Source: Hippophae tibetana (taxonomy: Eukaryota > Streptophyta > Magnoliopsida > Rosales > Elaeagnaceae). From it: 64,000 nt of DNA. This document shows positions 28,701 to 40,588 of this stretch, one piece after another (position 1 is the first letter of the stretch; the number at the start of each line of letters is the position of its first letter). The DNA lies in NCBI GenBank assembly GCA_037013495.1, contig CM072810.1, positions 104,684,898-104,748,897 on the forward strand, read 5' to 3'. The notes beneath the pieces were generated by a model. It had not been told where the DNA came from. It did not search any database and worked only from the letters and a program-made list of their open reading frames with translations. The translations under genes were made by a program, and so were the position numbers.

Positions 28701-31408
28701 AAATATTTATTATTTAATTTTAAAATAGTTTAAATATAGACTACATATATAATATTTAAAGTTAAGTTTGAGTCTCTTATTCTTCTTTGCATTGAGGACG
28801 GGACTAAGAAATTAAATATAGTTATTGAATTAAGATATCAAAATGAGAAATGATTATTTGAAATTTTAAAAAGCAAAGTGTGTTAAGGAGAAATGTGCAT
28901 AGAAAAACCATTAGTTTTATTATGTATTTTATATTTTATTAAATAAAATTATTATACTTGCAAGTAAATTAAGGTTTTAATTTTTAAGTAGAATAATTCA
29001 AGTTTTTATAACCCCATGAATCATTACATATCTAGTAAATGTGTAACTTTGTTTACATATTTTCAACAATCTCTTATGAAATGAAGTATCACATCATTAA
29101 ACTCTTTTTTAATTGAAGATATATATTTTCTTGATACTTATTTTAATCGATTGAATAAATTCTTATCTTTATTCTTTATATTGTGTACAATTCTTTTCAA
29201 TCGAATAAATACCTATCTTTAAGCTTTATATTGTAGTTTTATTTGTTTATACCGCACAATAAATCTTAGATTCACTCATGATAAAACCAACAATCAGTCT
29301 TGAGTTTATCGTTGGTTTCAAGTAGATAGAATCCACTACAAGTTTTGGATATAACCCATTGGAAAGGGTTATATAAATATTCACAATGTAATTTAGGGAT
29401 AGTTTTGATATTTCATCCCAAAATTGTTAACATTTTAGTTAAAATAATTCAAATTATTTATAAGCTCGCAAATCACTACATGTTTAATTAACATGATATT
29501 TTGTTTATATATTTTTAACAACATTAATATATATAATTGGTTAGATCTATTTTAATAAAAAAATTAACTTTAAATTATATTGATTTTTAAAAAATTATAT
29601 AATTTAAATTATTTAAATTTTATCCTATGAATATACTTTTAAATAAGTGAATCAAAATATGATATTTAGTTTTGTGTAAACCTTTTACCTAACACATTTT
29701 CCAATTTTAATAGTAACATTGACAGTCAATTCAAACATAACATCAAGTATATTTATTTAAAATAAAATTAAATAGTTCAAACAATAAATCGATAAAAAAA
29801 AAACAATAATAATGCTGTGAGTAGAAATGGTTTGTCTTTTAAGTGAAGATGAAAAGACTTACTGGTAAGTGGTAACCATGCATGCATGCCCCTGACGAGA
29901 CACTGGCCACTGCCCAGTGTGCTGTTAGATTTTGGCTTTACCTCCGACACTTATTTTCTAATTTTATATACCTTTATATATAAATCAACAATTTTTGGTC
30001 GGACATTTTTAATTCTATAGTAATTATAAATGAGCATTTTCAATTCTTAATTATAAAAAATAATATTTTAATTCCCTTAGTTCTATGAAAATAAGAGGGT
30101 TAAAATTTGTATTTTTATAATTATAAATAATTAAAATATTTAAAAAATCATAAAATTTAAATGATTTGGCTAAAAATAAGCTTATTTTTAAGAAAAAGTT
30201 TACACCATATTTTTATAATTTATACAAGAATGTGATGATCAGTTAATCATTTTATTTATGGTTTTGAAAGTAGTTATTTTATTTATAAACAATGTAATTT
30301 GATTCTTTTTGGTGTTGAACAAGGGATTATAGAATAAAAAAACTTTACTAAAATACTAATATTTTAATAGATTTTTTATTTATAAAAAAGTATTTTGATT
30401 ATTTTATGCGTTTTCTTCCCATTATAACAAACTTACTCATCTCTATTTTTATTGTTCTTTTAATTAAATTTAAACTTTTATTTTTAACCCTTAAGAAATA
30501 TATATATTTTCACATTATTTACTTAAAATCAAATTTAAAAAAAATTAATTTTATCATTCATCAATACCTTTTTAATAATAAAAAAAATGAAATGATATTT
30601 TTTTAACAATCAATAAAACTAAATAAAGTTATTTAAAAATAAATGGATTAAGTAACACATAAAGTTTAATAAAAATACTATCCTAACCCTTTTTCATTTA
30701 TACAAATGATATTAGTACAATTTTCAAATATTGATACTTAAATATTTTTAATTATTATCAACAGTATAAGTTAGTTAGATAATTAATATTTTTTTAAAAT
30801 TAAAACAGAATGTACAATCAAATTTGATCAAATTATTTGAAAAAATTAGATCCTTCCACATATAAGTAAACTTTTCATATTATATGTAACGAATGTATGA
30901 TGCATCTTTAGACGAAAATTTGATTAGTTTTAGTGGGTGTTAATCGGTTTTTGTTGAATTTAAATTATTTCGATTCAATTAAATTATTTGAACGAATTGT
31001 ATAATTTTTATTCGATTTGATTCAATCATTTATTTTTATTTGATCTAATATAATTTATAAATTAATTGAATTGTTTGAGATTTATAAAACCACTCAAAAT
31101 TTAACGTATTTATTTAAATTTAACAGATTTATCTAATAATAATTTTTTTTGCACTTGGTTTCTTTTATTTAGGAGCCACGTTAGCAAGTTTTATTTGAGT
31201 CATGTTTATAGATAAGTTGAAAATTTTATTTATTTATTATTTTATATAAATGTATTTATTTATTAATTTTTTGGCCCACTTAATTTAGTTGAGGGATGAA
31301 ATTTAAAAATTATAATATTAAAATAAATAATATTTATGTATTTTTTTATTAAATAATATTTAATGTGATTCGTATATATAATTTCAAATATTAAATGATG
31401 AGTTTTAT
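25765..31408. other. AT-rich gene-poor region
   Basis: Starts with the GAUT3-like 5' UTR and promoter (to about 26150). Beyond that the sequence is extremely AT-rich, with short open frames that have no similarity to anything and no codon-like composition. No RNA gene or complete transposon was seen. A slightly GC-richer patch at 29860-29960 carries nothing recognisable. Confidence 0.45.
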
Positions 31409-31696
31409 TGTTAGAATATTAAATCGACCTCAATTAATAATTATACATAATTTTTTATATTTAACTATACTTAATATGATTTTAACTTGTAACTTGAAAT
31501 AGAAAAGATTGAATCTTATTCTTGTAATTTTAGGTGAATCTCCCGTATTTATAACTCAATTTTTAATATTAATGAACTATCCCAATTACATAATAAATTG
31601 GCAAAAACTTTTAATTCACTATAAGATATTATATACTAGTAATGAAAAATAAGATTATTAAACTACCCTAAATATTAAATAATAGTTATTCTAACA
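31409..31696 (-). repeat. 3' LTR of an old Ty1/copia element
   Basis: 288 bp. Read on the minus strand it begins TGTTAGAATA (31696-31687) and ends TATTCTAACA (31418-31409), a perfect 10-bp terminal inverted repeat of the kind bounding many copia LTRs. The polypurine tract ATTAGAGGGGG lies directly upstream (about 31707-31697). A TATA-like TTATAAATA is at 31554-31546, consistent with the LTR promoter. The matching 5' LTR was not found in this window. Confidence 0.75.
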
Positions 31697-33430
31697 CCCC
31701 CTCTAATTTGAACATATGTATTTTTTGTATCTAAGTTGGTATATATATATTCTTCATATACGTAAAAAAGTTGTCTTGGACGTAAGCAAGGAGATCATCT
31801 TATTTTTCTAATCACTTGATAAATAGAATAAATATTTCATATTTCATGACAATTTTTTTTGACAAAATGACAATCTATCTTCATATATTTAAGTCTCTCA
31901 TGATACATTATAATTTTTGTTATATGAATAGTATTTTGATTATCATATAATATCTCAAGTAGTTCTCTAAACTTAGTATGTAACTCCTTTATGAGAATTT
32001 TTATCCACGTAAGTTGATATGGGTCATTTCTCTTTATTTTGCCACTACTTTAGGCAATATTACAAACACACTTTGCTTTTGCTCTTCCATATAATTAAAT
32101 TACTTCTAACAAAGATACAATATCCAATAGTTATCTTACTAGCTATCACTCTTTTAAATTTGTCTAATCTACATTAAATTAGCCCAAAATGTCAATACTT
32201 AAGTCAATGTTTTGTTTTAAGTCTCTTGGGACTCTATAATAGGCATACCAATAATATTTGGTGTGAATTATGTATATAATGATTCAAGGCACTAAATGCA
32301 AAAGTAATGTCTAGATGTGTAACGTAAAATAAATAAGTTTATTAATGAGGTTTGTGTATCTCTTTACATCATCAAGTTTATGAGTCAAAAAATCATCAAG
32401 TTAAATATTTTGATTCGTATGAGAGTTAGTGTATTTACATCTCCAAGCATATCAATATCCATAAATAAATCTTGTATATACTTGCATTGGGATAAAACTA
32501 ATATACGATTATTTGAACACTTTCAATGCCTAAAAAACATCTTAACTGTCCTAATTTCTTAGTGTGTTTTTACAAATAGGTCTTTAATTACTTCTTCAAT
32601 ACTTGTTAGATCATTATGTGTCACGATAATGTCATCCACTTATATCATTAGAATAACAATGAACAAATATTGAGTGATCAAATTTATACTATTTAAACCA
32701 AAAGTAATTAAAATATTATTCAATTTATCAAATCATACGTTGTGAGATTGTTCCAAGTAGCTAGTAGATAACTTTCTTGAGTCTACATACTACATGTACC
32801 TCTTCTTGAGCAACAAACATAAATGATTGTTACATTCTTATAAGTTATCATATAAGAAAGTATTTTTTACATCAAATTGAAATAAAGGTCGATCACAATT
32901 TATAGTTAAAGAGATTATATTACATATATAATTCAAATGAGCAATATGATAAAAGATTTTTAAAAGATTGACATTATAAGTTTAAGTGAACTACTTAACA
33001 ACCAACCTAACCTTCAGGCTCTTTATAGTAATATCTAAGAAGAACTTGATATCAAACACCCATTTGGCAACTAATTACTTCTTTTCCTATAAGTAAATGT
33101 ATTAAATCCAAATACTTATTTTTGTAAGTGCCTTTATCTCTTCCTCTAATATAACACGCCAACTGTAACAAGCCCAAGCTTTTTCAACAAACTTGGGTAA
33201 GGTAACAAAAAAAATTATAGAAGAGAAAGCGTAAAAGGGCGGAGAAAATCCATTAAATGTTACATGTTGAAAGAGATGATACTCAAAAGGGTGATGAATA
33301 GTTCTCATGGCTTTGTAAAGCGCAATAGGAACATGGAGGTCAGATGAAATTGGATCAGGCGTTGGTGTAGATGATTGGATGACGTTTTGATGAATGAATG
33401 AAACGACATCATTGTGTCTGTCACTTTAAC
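31697..33430 (-). pseudogene. Decayed copia pol fragment (reverse transcriptase to RNase H)
   Basis: The minus strand shows copia pol remnants in order: the pre-RT region with HVPIALYKAMRTIHHP and WRVILEEEIKALTK (about 33345-33110), LVAKWVFDIK (about 33070), PLFQFDVKNTFL (about 32885), FVAQEEVH...CRLKK (about 32800), the polymerase box where the Tyr codon has become a stop (stop-VDDIIVTHNDL, about 32650-32610) and RNase H (YDNQNTIHI, YHERLKYMKIDCHFV, about 31950-31860). Many stops and frameshifts; not functional. Together with the LTR at 31409-31696 it is the 3' half of an element whose 5' half is missing. The recognisable frame fades about 35-50 bp before the target site of the younger copia element at 33465. 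Confidence 0.8.
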
Positions 33431-33459
33431 CTATATTAATAGTTTTTTTTTAAAATGTG

Positions 33460-33464
33460 ATTAT
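33460..33464. repeat. Target-site duplication (left) of copia element
   Basis: ATTAT immediately outside the left LTR, repeated at 38793-38797 outside the right LTR. Five bases is the usual size for Ty1/copia insertions. Confidence 0.8.
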
Positions 33465-33662
33465 TGATAAAATGTGGTATTAGTTCAATCTTTATTTTTC
33501 TTTCTTTTCATTTACAGATATATATATATATATATATATACTAAGGAACATAACAAATGCTCCACTAAACATTGATGTTGTCTGCCATACTTTTTGTGCT
33601 CCACTAAACATGGATGTTATCTTCCATACTTCTGCAACCTGCTTTTCCAGCACACGCCAACA
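33465..33662 (-). repeat. 3' LTR of the copia element (198 bp)
   Basis: Read on the minus strand it starts TGTTGGCGTG and ends TTTTATCA. It contains a (TA)n run (about 33519-33541) and a 39-bp internal tandem duplication (GCTCCACTAAACAT units starting at 33559 and 33598) that is single in the 5' LTR, which explains the length difference. Confidence 0.85.
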
Positions 33663-33768
33663 TTCCCCCTCACGTTGGTGCATATATATCTCTTATGCCC
33701 AACTTGTCAAGTGAGTTGTAGAAGTTCCTTGCAGACATAGATTTTGTGAGTATATCAATCAATTGATC

Positions 33769-34831
33769 TTATGATTTCACAAATGGAAGTTGAATAATTT
33801 TTTCTTCAAGATTCTGTTTGATGAAGTTTTGATCCACTTCAACATGCTTTGTGCGATCATGTTGGAATGGATTGTGTGAGATGTCAATGGCTGCTTTGTT
33901 ATCATAAAATAAGTTCATTTCAGAGTTAGGAGCAACACCAATCTCAATTAGAAGTTTTTTCAACCAAAGGAGCTCACATATTCCCTTGACCATTCCTCGA
34001 AATTTAGCTTCAGCACTAGACAAGGCAACTACCTTCTGTTTCTTGCTTCTCCATGTAACAAGATTGCCCCCACAAAAGTAAAGTACCCAGCAGTAGATTT
34101 CCTATCCTCGATATTCCCTACCCAGTTCGAATCTGCATATCCAATGACTTCCAATTGACCATTATTTGAAAACATAAGTCCTTTCCCAGGGGAAGATTTT
34201 AAATAACGAAGTATTTGCATGCCGATATCCATATGGTCTTCACTAGGGCAGTGCATGAACTGACTCACGACACTCACAACATAAGCAATATCAGGTCGAG
34301 TATGAGATAAATTATGAGTTTACCTACTAACCGTTGATATCTTTGTTTATCTGCTGGTACTTGGTCCTCATATTCTTCAAGTTTATGATTTTGGACTATC
34401 GAATTATCGACAGGTTTACAATCGAGTAATCTTGCCTCTGCTAGTAGGTCTAAACTATATTTCCTTTGGAAAAGAAATATGTCATGTTTTGATCTTGTTA
34501 CCTCAATGCCTAAGAAGTATTTGAGCCCTCCTAAGTTCTTCATTTCAAACTCATTTGACAGTCATTCTTGAAGCCTAGAGATTTCTTCTTTATCATCCCC
34601 TGTAATGATCATGTTGTCTACATAGACTATAAGAGTTGTTGTTTTTTCCCGTCGATGTTTTAGGAACAGAGTGTGGTCAGAGTTTCTTTGTTGAAACTCA
34701 TATTTCCTCATTGCTGAACTCAACCTACTAAACCATGCTCGAGGTGATTGTTTTAGTCCATACAATGCTCGTTGTAATCTACATGCAGTTTCTTTTCCTA
34801 ATGTAACAGTATATCCTGGTGGGATATTCAT
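33769..34831 (-). pseudogene. copia reverse transcriptase / RNase H region, broken
   Basis: The minus strand encodes RT landmarks ALYGLKQSPRAWFSRL (about 34770), YVDNMIITGDD (about 34621-34590) and FLGIEVTRSKHDIFLFQRKY (about 34500), then the RNase H region with GYADSNWVG, YDNKAAIDISHNP and HDRTKHVEVD. Stops or frameshifts separate the pieces near 34550, 34275 and 34025. In the catalytic box the second Asp of YVDD is Asn (codon AAC at 34615-34613), which would abolish polymerase activity. Confidence 0.85.
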
Positions 34832-35684
34832 GTAAATATATTCTTCAAGATCACCATGAAGGAAGGCATTTTTTTACGTCAAGTTGGTGCAATGGCCATC
34901 TACTTTGTAATTAATGGATAAAATCCATTTGCATCCTACCATCTTCTTCCCTTGAGGCAACTTGCTTAACACCCATGTGTTATTCTTCTACAATGCCTCA
35001 AATTCTTCTTTTATAACTTGAGCCCATTTTGGATCAGATAAGGCTTCTTCAACGCTATTTGGAATTTGACATGAGGAGAGTGTTTGTGCAAAAGCCTTGA
35101 TAGGTTCTGATAACCCTCGAGTAGATACATAATTGGCAATTGGATACTTGGAATGTCGTTCTTCTCTTTATGGGGAGTATCGATTTGGAGGTTTACCTCG
35201 ATTGTGTCTAAAAGGTAAAACATAACCAACAGATGTATCTATAGCATTAGTTTGTAAATGTGTGATAGGATAGCTTACCTCGGGAGTATTCTCAGCAGGA
35301 GGATCATTGGGTACTAGAGAGTGGAGGGGTGTATCAACCATTTCATCTTATGGAGATTCAGTTACTACTTTAGTTTTAGTTATTGGAGGTTCAAGTTCGG
35401 GTCTAGGTACTGGATCCTCCATATTGTTGGCATGATCCGAGTATGCTCGATTGTTACTAGTATCTAATATTTCAACATCAAGCCAATTTTTTTATTCACC
35501 ATAACTCTCCCCCTAAAGAGGGTAATTAGATACTGGTGATGGGAAAAAAACATTCAGATTCTAGGAAAGTGACATCCATAGTAATATAGGTTCTTTTAGT
35601 AATCAGATCGTAGCATCAGTAGCCCTTTTTTTGTACACCATACCCCAAGAATACACATCGGACATCACATGGATCCAACTTAGT

Positions 35685-36938
35685 TTATTGATTTTTGTGG
35701 AGGTGGACAAAAGCAACACATCCAAAAATTTGGGGCAGAAGCATCAATATAGTAGGCAAGGGAACATGATCAGATAGTACCTTTAATGGAGTCTGAAATT
35801 GTAAGGGTTTTGTGGGCATACGGTTCAGTAGATACACAGTTGTAGTAACAACATCACTCCAGTATTTACTAGGCATATGTGCACCGATTAGTAAGTCCCG
35901 AGCAGTTTCTAAAATATGCCTATTCTTCCTCTTCGCAGTCCCATTCTGTTGTGGGGTTTGTGAACATGAGGTTTCATGGAGAATACCATGGTTATCCAAG
36001 TATGTCCGAAATTGTTGATTAACATACTCTCCTCCATTATCAGACCTAAGAATCTTAATTTTTTCCGAAAATTGTGTTTGAACCATGGTGTGAAACAAGT
36101 AAAACGTAGAAAATACTTCATCTTTATGTTTGAGAAGGTAAAGTCATGTCATTCATGTACAATCATCAACAAAAATTACAAACCAACGATGACCCGATGA
36201 CGTAGTGACCGGGAAAGGTCTCCAAACATCAAAATGTACTAAAGTAAAAGGAGTCGTACTTCTATTCATGCTCATAGGATAAGACGCCCTATGAATTTTT
36301 GCTAAGATACAAGTATCACATTTGAAATCTGAGTGTGTGATATTTGGAAATAAACTAGGAAGTAGGTGCTTTAAATACCCAAATGATGGATGCCCAAATT
36401 GACGATGACATAACCAAATTTGGTGTTCCTTGTTACCAATAGTGTGTTGCATGTGATTGGCTCTTCCTAAACTGAGGTCATCCACATAATATAACCCTAC
36501 TCTCTTAGTACCATGCCCAATGATCTCCTCGGTGATAATATCATGTAGAAGACAAAATGTAGAATACATCAATACTACACAGTTAAGATCTGAAGTAACC
36601 TGACTTACAGACATTAGTCTATTTGAAAGAGAGGGTACAAGTAATGTATTAGATAATGATAATGAAGGAGATAAAGTCACTGTTCCAACCCCTGAGATTG
36701 GATAAGTGACCCCATTGGCATTGGCAACACGACTCCATCTCGGTTTGGTTGTATTCGACTGGGTTGTATTGGAGATATTTTTTGGGTCAAATGTCATATG
36801 ATCTGTAGCTCCAGAGTCTAGAATCCAATCCCTATTATCACTACGAGTAGAGATGTGAAATGCTTTACTTGAAATACCTAGATCTTGTGAAGATTCGACA
36901 TGAGGAATAAAGGATAGTGATGCATTATTGGTAGCCAC
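35685..36938 (-). pseudogene. copia protease and integrase region, broken
   Basis: The minus strand has the aspartic protease core WILDSGATDHMT (about 36820), the GAG-pre-integrase segment with H...H...CDTCILAK zinc-binding pattern (about 36410-36290), and the integrase core with FDVW, RSDNGGEYVN and the PQQNGTAKRKNRHI stretch (about 36050-35930). A break near 36150 splits the integrase. Decayed sequence continues to about 34840. Confidence 0.85.
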
Positions 36939-37065
36939 AACGGCTCACCTAGTGGTTTCTCATTTCTTCCGTACTTGAAGATCATTCCACCATTCTGGAT
37001 ACCCATGTAGTTTGAAACAATTTTCACGGGTGTGTTTGGAGTTTCTACAATGACCACATTTCATG

Positions 37066-37877
37066 TCAATAGACGATGGATTTATTTCTACCTAAAAAAG
37101 TTTCTGGTTTTGGTGGCAATGGATTATGGTGTCCCTTGATCCCTTTGAAAGCCATAACTGCTTCGGGTGTCACATCTGCACTTGTGATCATCACGGTCTG
37201 CCGGACCTCTTCCCTACCGATAAATCCATAAGCTTGTTCCACCGTAGGGAATGGTTTGATTTGAAGCACATCACTTCGAGTTTGATCTAGTCTGTCATCA
37301 AGTCCATCGATGAAGGTATACACTCGATCTTCCTGACGATGGAGTTGTATTTTTGTATGTCAGTAGCACATTCCATTGGATTAGGATGACGGAAATCAAT
37401 TTCTCACCACAACCTTTGAATATCATTGTAGTATTTTTCAATGGATCCACCCACTTGCTTCATACGAGTAACTTGACGGCGAAGATCATACACTTGAGAC
37501 ATGTTTGTCCCATCATAGTAGGTGGTAGCAGTAGAATCCCAAACCTGTTTCGCAGTTAGGAATCAAATAAAATTTGCAATCAAGGAGGGGTCCATCGAAT
37601 TGATCAACCATTCTTTGACAATGGCATTTTCAGTGCGCCATATCCTAAATAAGGGGTCGGTTTCAACAGGTTGAGGAAAATTCTCATTAATATATCCCAG
37701 TTTGTCTTTGCCAGAGATATACATTTTCACCACCTGGGACCACAAGGCATAGTTGGATCCTCCCAACTTGATACTAATGGGATTAGTCGACGCTTCAGTT
37801 AACGAAGATTGTGAGGTGGTCTGAGCTCTAGTTAGAACTTTCGTCATTTTTGTAGTCAACTCATTAGATTCTGCCAT
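37066..37877 (-). pseudogene. copia gag region, broken
   Basis: Begins MAESNELTTKMTK at 37877 and carries the typical copia gag signature LGGSNYALWSQVVKMYISGK. The frame is interrupted by two TGA codons at 37565-37563 and 37406-37404, both where relatives have Arg and so both explainable as CGA-to-TGA transitions. One-base frameshift damage follows near 37335, after which YTFIDGLDDRLDQTRSDV is still readable. Confidence 0.8.
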
Positions 37878-37928
37878 GAATCTATCGCGTTTATTTTTTT
37901 TTCTTCCTTTTTCTTCCTTTTTTTACAG

Positions 37929-37963
<35 letters not shown>

Positions 37964-38635
37964 CTTAAAACTGTAACCCTAAAAAAATTCCCATTCACGC
38001 AGCCCTCATGTGGAGCGACGCTCTTCTTCTGCTGCGTTTCAAGTTTTCTCCACGATTGCCCACGACGGCAGAACCACCTGGTACGTAGAGAGACTGCAAC
38101 GACCCCAACGAGTAAGCGACGTTGGGAAACTACGACGATTCAAATTAGCAGAAATGGTGTGAAACGTAAGGAGGTTGTAACAGCTCCCTGAAGGGTTCTG
38201 TTGAGGTTACGACGACGGAACTGACGCTAAGTAGAAATGGCGACTCTGGATACTAGATGGTTGCAACACTGGTGGGATTTTTTTTGTTTTGTTTTTTTTT
38301 TCAATATTGCAACTTATCGTTTTTTTCCAGCTAGATATACACACAAGCAAGGTGCACGGTGATGTCAAGGGGCCTTTCGCCTAAAAACGTTCACTCTGAA
38401 TTTTTTGAGATTCACTTCTATGGCGCGACGTTGTTCATCTTTATGATTCATGTTTTTCGAGAAAATAGAATTGGTACGATTCCAATGACTACGCAGTAAG
38501 CACCATCCAGTAAAAAAATCCCGAAAAAGTAACAACCCACAAGCATAAAGACAAAAATCAGATCAAAAACCTCGTGTCGAGGATTAGATAACTATTTTAT
38601 TTTGTTAAATCATCAATAACCATTGGTGTGATCCA
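37878..38635 (-). other. copia 5' leader with (TA)n microsatellite
   Basis: Untranslated leader between the 5' LTR and gag. It contains a (TA)n run of about 16 units at 37931-37962. The half nearest the LTR is GC-richer than the surroundings, and short palindromes are present. No intact coding region. Confidence 0.6.
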
Positions 38636-38792
38636 TGATAAAATGTGGTATTAGTTCAATCTCTATTTTTTTTCTTTTCATTTACAAAGATATATATATA
38701 TATATATATATACTAAGAAACATAACAAATGAGTTACTAAATATGTAGGTTGTCTTCCATACTTATGCAATCTGATTTTAGACACGCCAATA
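38636..38792 (-). repeat. 5' LTR of the copia element (157 bp)
   Basis: Pairs with 33465-33662: shared TGATAAAATGTGGTATTAG at the inner side, a shared (TA)n run and CACGCCAA(C/T)A at the outer side. On the minus strand its first bases are TATTGGCGTG, so the canonical TG terminus has mutated to TA. The two LTRs differ at many positions, which places the insertion well in the past. Confidence 0.85.
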
Positions 38793-38797
38793 ATTAT
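38793..38797. repeat. Target-site duplication (right) of copia element
   Basis: ATTAT, identical to 33460-33464. Confidence 0.8.
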
Positions 38798-40588
38798 GTC
38801 CTTATATTTTAATATAATAACTAGATTTATTCCTACTATGATAAGCTATTTAAAAAAAACTTTTTAATTCTTAGTATGTTATAAAACAATACGATTGTAT
38901 TTATGTTTTTAGAGATAATATTATATCATATTATTAAAAAAATGATATTATATGAATTATTAGTTATTTTTAAATATTTTAAAATTTAAGAGTGTTTTTG
39001 ATGTTATTTTCTTATAAGTATTATTCTTTTATTTATAGCAGTACTTTAACAAAAAAAATTATAAAATAATATTTTTGGAGTGATAATTAAAAAATAAAAA
39101 CAAATTTAACCATCGCAGAAAAAACAATATCCAATAGATACTCAGAAATGTTAAGTCTTCAATGGATAATTTAGATATCCTGTTAATATCAAATTACATA
39201 TAATAAAAACTTTTTGAAAAAGATAATATGATATGATTAATTTGATAAGTTCAGGTTATCATTAATGTCGTACTATCTCAACTTTTTTATAAATTATTTG
39301 ATAAATATTTTATTAAAGTTAAAGATATACCTTACAAAATTATACTATTTTTTAAAATATTATATAATTAATAGTCAGAATTTTTATTTATAATAAATAA
39401 TATTAATACAAAATTACATATAATAATTATTCATCAATTTTTAAAAGTAATGATAATTGCTTACAGGAAGTGCACTTCATTCGATCGTGAAGTCCGACTC
39501 ATCCGAATGAAAGCCTCCTTATTTAATAGTCATGGATCATTTCTTTTACAAATTAGTTAACGTCTTAAAATTTGAGAGAGATTAAAAGTATAATTTATTT
39601 ATATAATGATTTTTTAGAAGAAAAAAATAGTATTATAATATCTTAATTATTATAAAAATAATATTTAAATTTTATTAATTTTTATAATAATTTTATTTAA
39701 TTATTATTAAAAAAATAAACTTAATAATAAAGTTAATTTTCTTATTTTTCAATTACATTAATAAATATAATTTTAATTTAAATAAGAATTTTAAAAAATA
39801 AAAAAATGATAATTTATTATTTTACGGTCATTTTTAATAATAATATGATTAAATTATTAAAAATAAATAAAAATTTTGTATAATTATTTTATTTTAAAAA
39901 ATAAAATTTTTATTACTAAAATATGTTATTTTAAAAATAATTATGCCATATTTTTTATAAGATTATAGTAAAATAGGAATAAGGAAATACCTAACCCGGA
40001 TTAATATTAACACTCAACACTTTCTATAGCGAAACCTGGCCCAGTGAGCATCTTTACCCAAAACCCTGCTGTAATTTATCATTGTCATTTTTCACATCAC
40101 ATCTCACCCAACTCTTTCTGAAACAGCTGTTGAGTACTTATTTAATAAAAAATATAATTTTCAAAATAATAAATGCATAAGAAACAAAAAGGTTCATGCT
40201 TTTTTCGACGAAGAGAGCCTCTCGATTCGGATCAATCATCAACTCCCTCAGTCCAGACTCCAAATCAACCAAAACCCGCTTCAAATTTTAACAAATCACT
40301 CCTACCCATATCATAATCTCTACCCTCATAAAATCACAACGGCGTTTTCTTCTCCATCCTCATCAATCTAAGGCTCTTTATGCGCACGCATTTTTGTACA
40401 GATTTCTCAAGTTCTTTGTTGGATTTGATTTTTTATTATGTTATAATTTTTATGTTTTCGAGTTTAATGCAGTTGAACTTGAGCAAATGCACGTAAATTT
40501 GTTTTGCTTATTAACATGCAGGGACAAGACACGTGTTTGAATTTGGGAAGAGGATTAGCGGTGTTCGAATTTCTGTTTTAAGGTGGAG
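38798..40588. other. AT-rich spacer and DRIP promoter / 5' UTR
   Basis: About 38800-39980 is AT-rich with nothing recognisable. About 40000-40588 is GC-richer and should contain the DRIP promoter and 5' UTR. ACATGCAG at 40514-40521 is a good acceptor, suggesting a 5' UTR intron ending there; its donor was not determined. Confidence 0.4.

Larger units (their letters stand above)
33465..38792 (-). mobile_element. Full-length Ty1/copia LTR retrotransposon, inactive
   Basis: A 5328-bp element on the minus strand bounded by related LTRs (38636-38792 as 5' LTR, 33465-33662 as 3' LTR) and an ATTAT target-site duplication. Just after the 5' LTR, TGGATCACACCAATGG is the expected primer binding site; it resembles a degraded version of the initiator-Met tRNA site common in copia. 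A leader of about 750 bp precedes gag (ATG at 37877). The domain order gag, protease, integrase, RT, RNase H is that of copia. A polypurine tract (GTGAGGGGGAA) abuts the 3' LTR at 33663. All coding regions carry stops or frameshifts and the RT catalytic box is altered, so it cannot move on its own. Confidence 0.9.

Noticed and set aside
30406..30606. 66-codon hydrophobic plus-strand frame
   Set aside because: Phe/Ile/Leu/Lys-only composition is what random AT-rich DNA gives; no homologue is recognisable.
33519..33541. (TA)n runs here and at 37931-37962 and 38691-38712 as an independent repeat family
   Set aside because: The first and last are homologous parts of the two copia LTRs and the middle one lies in the leader, so they belong to the element.
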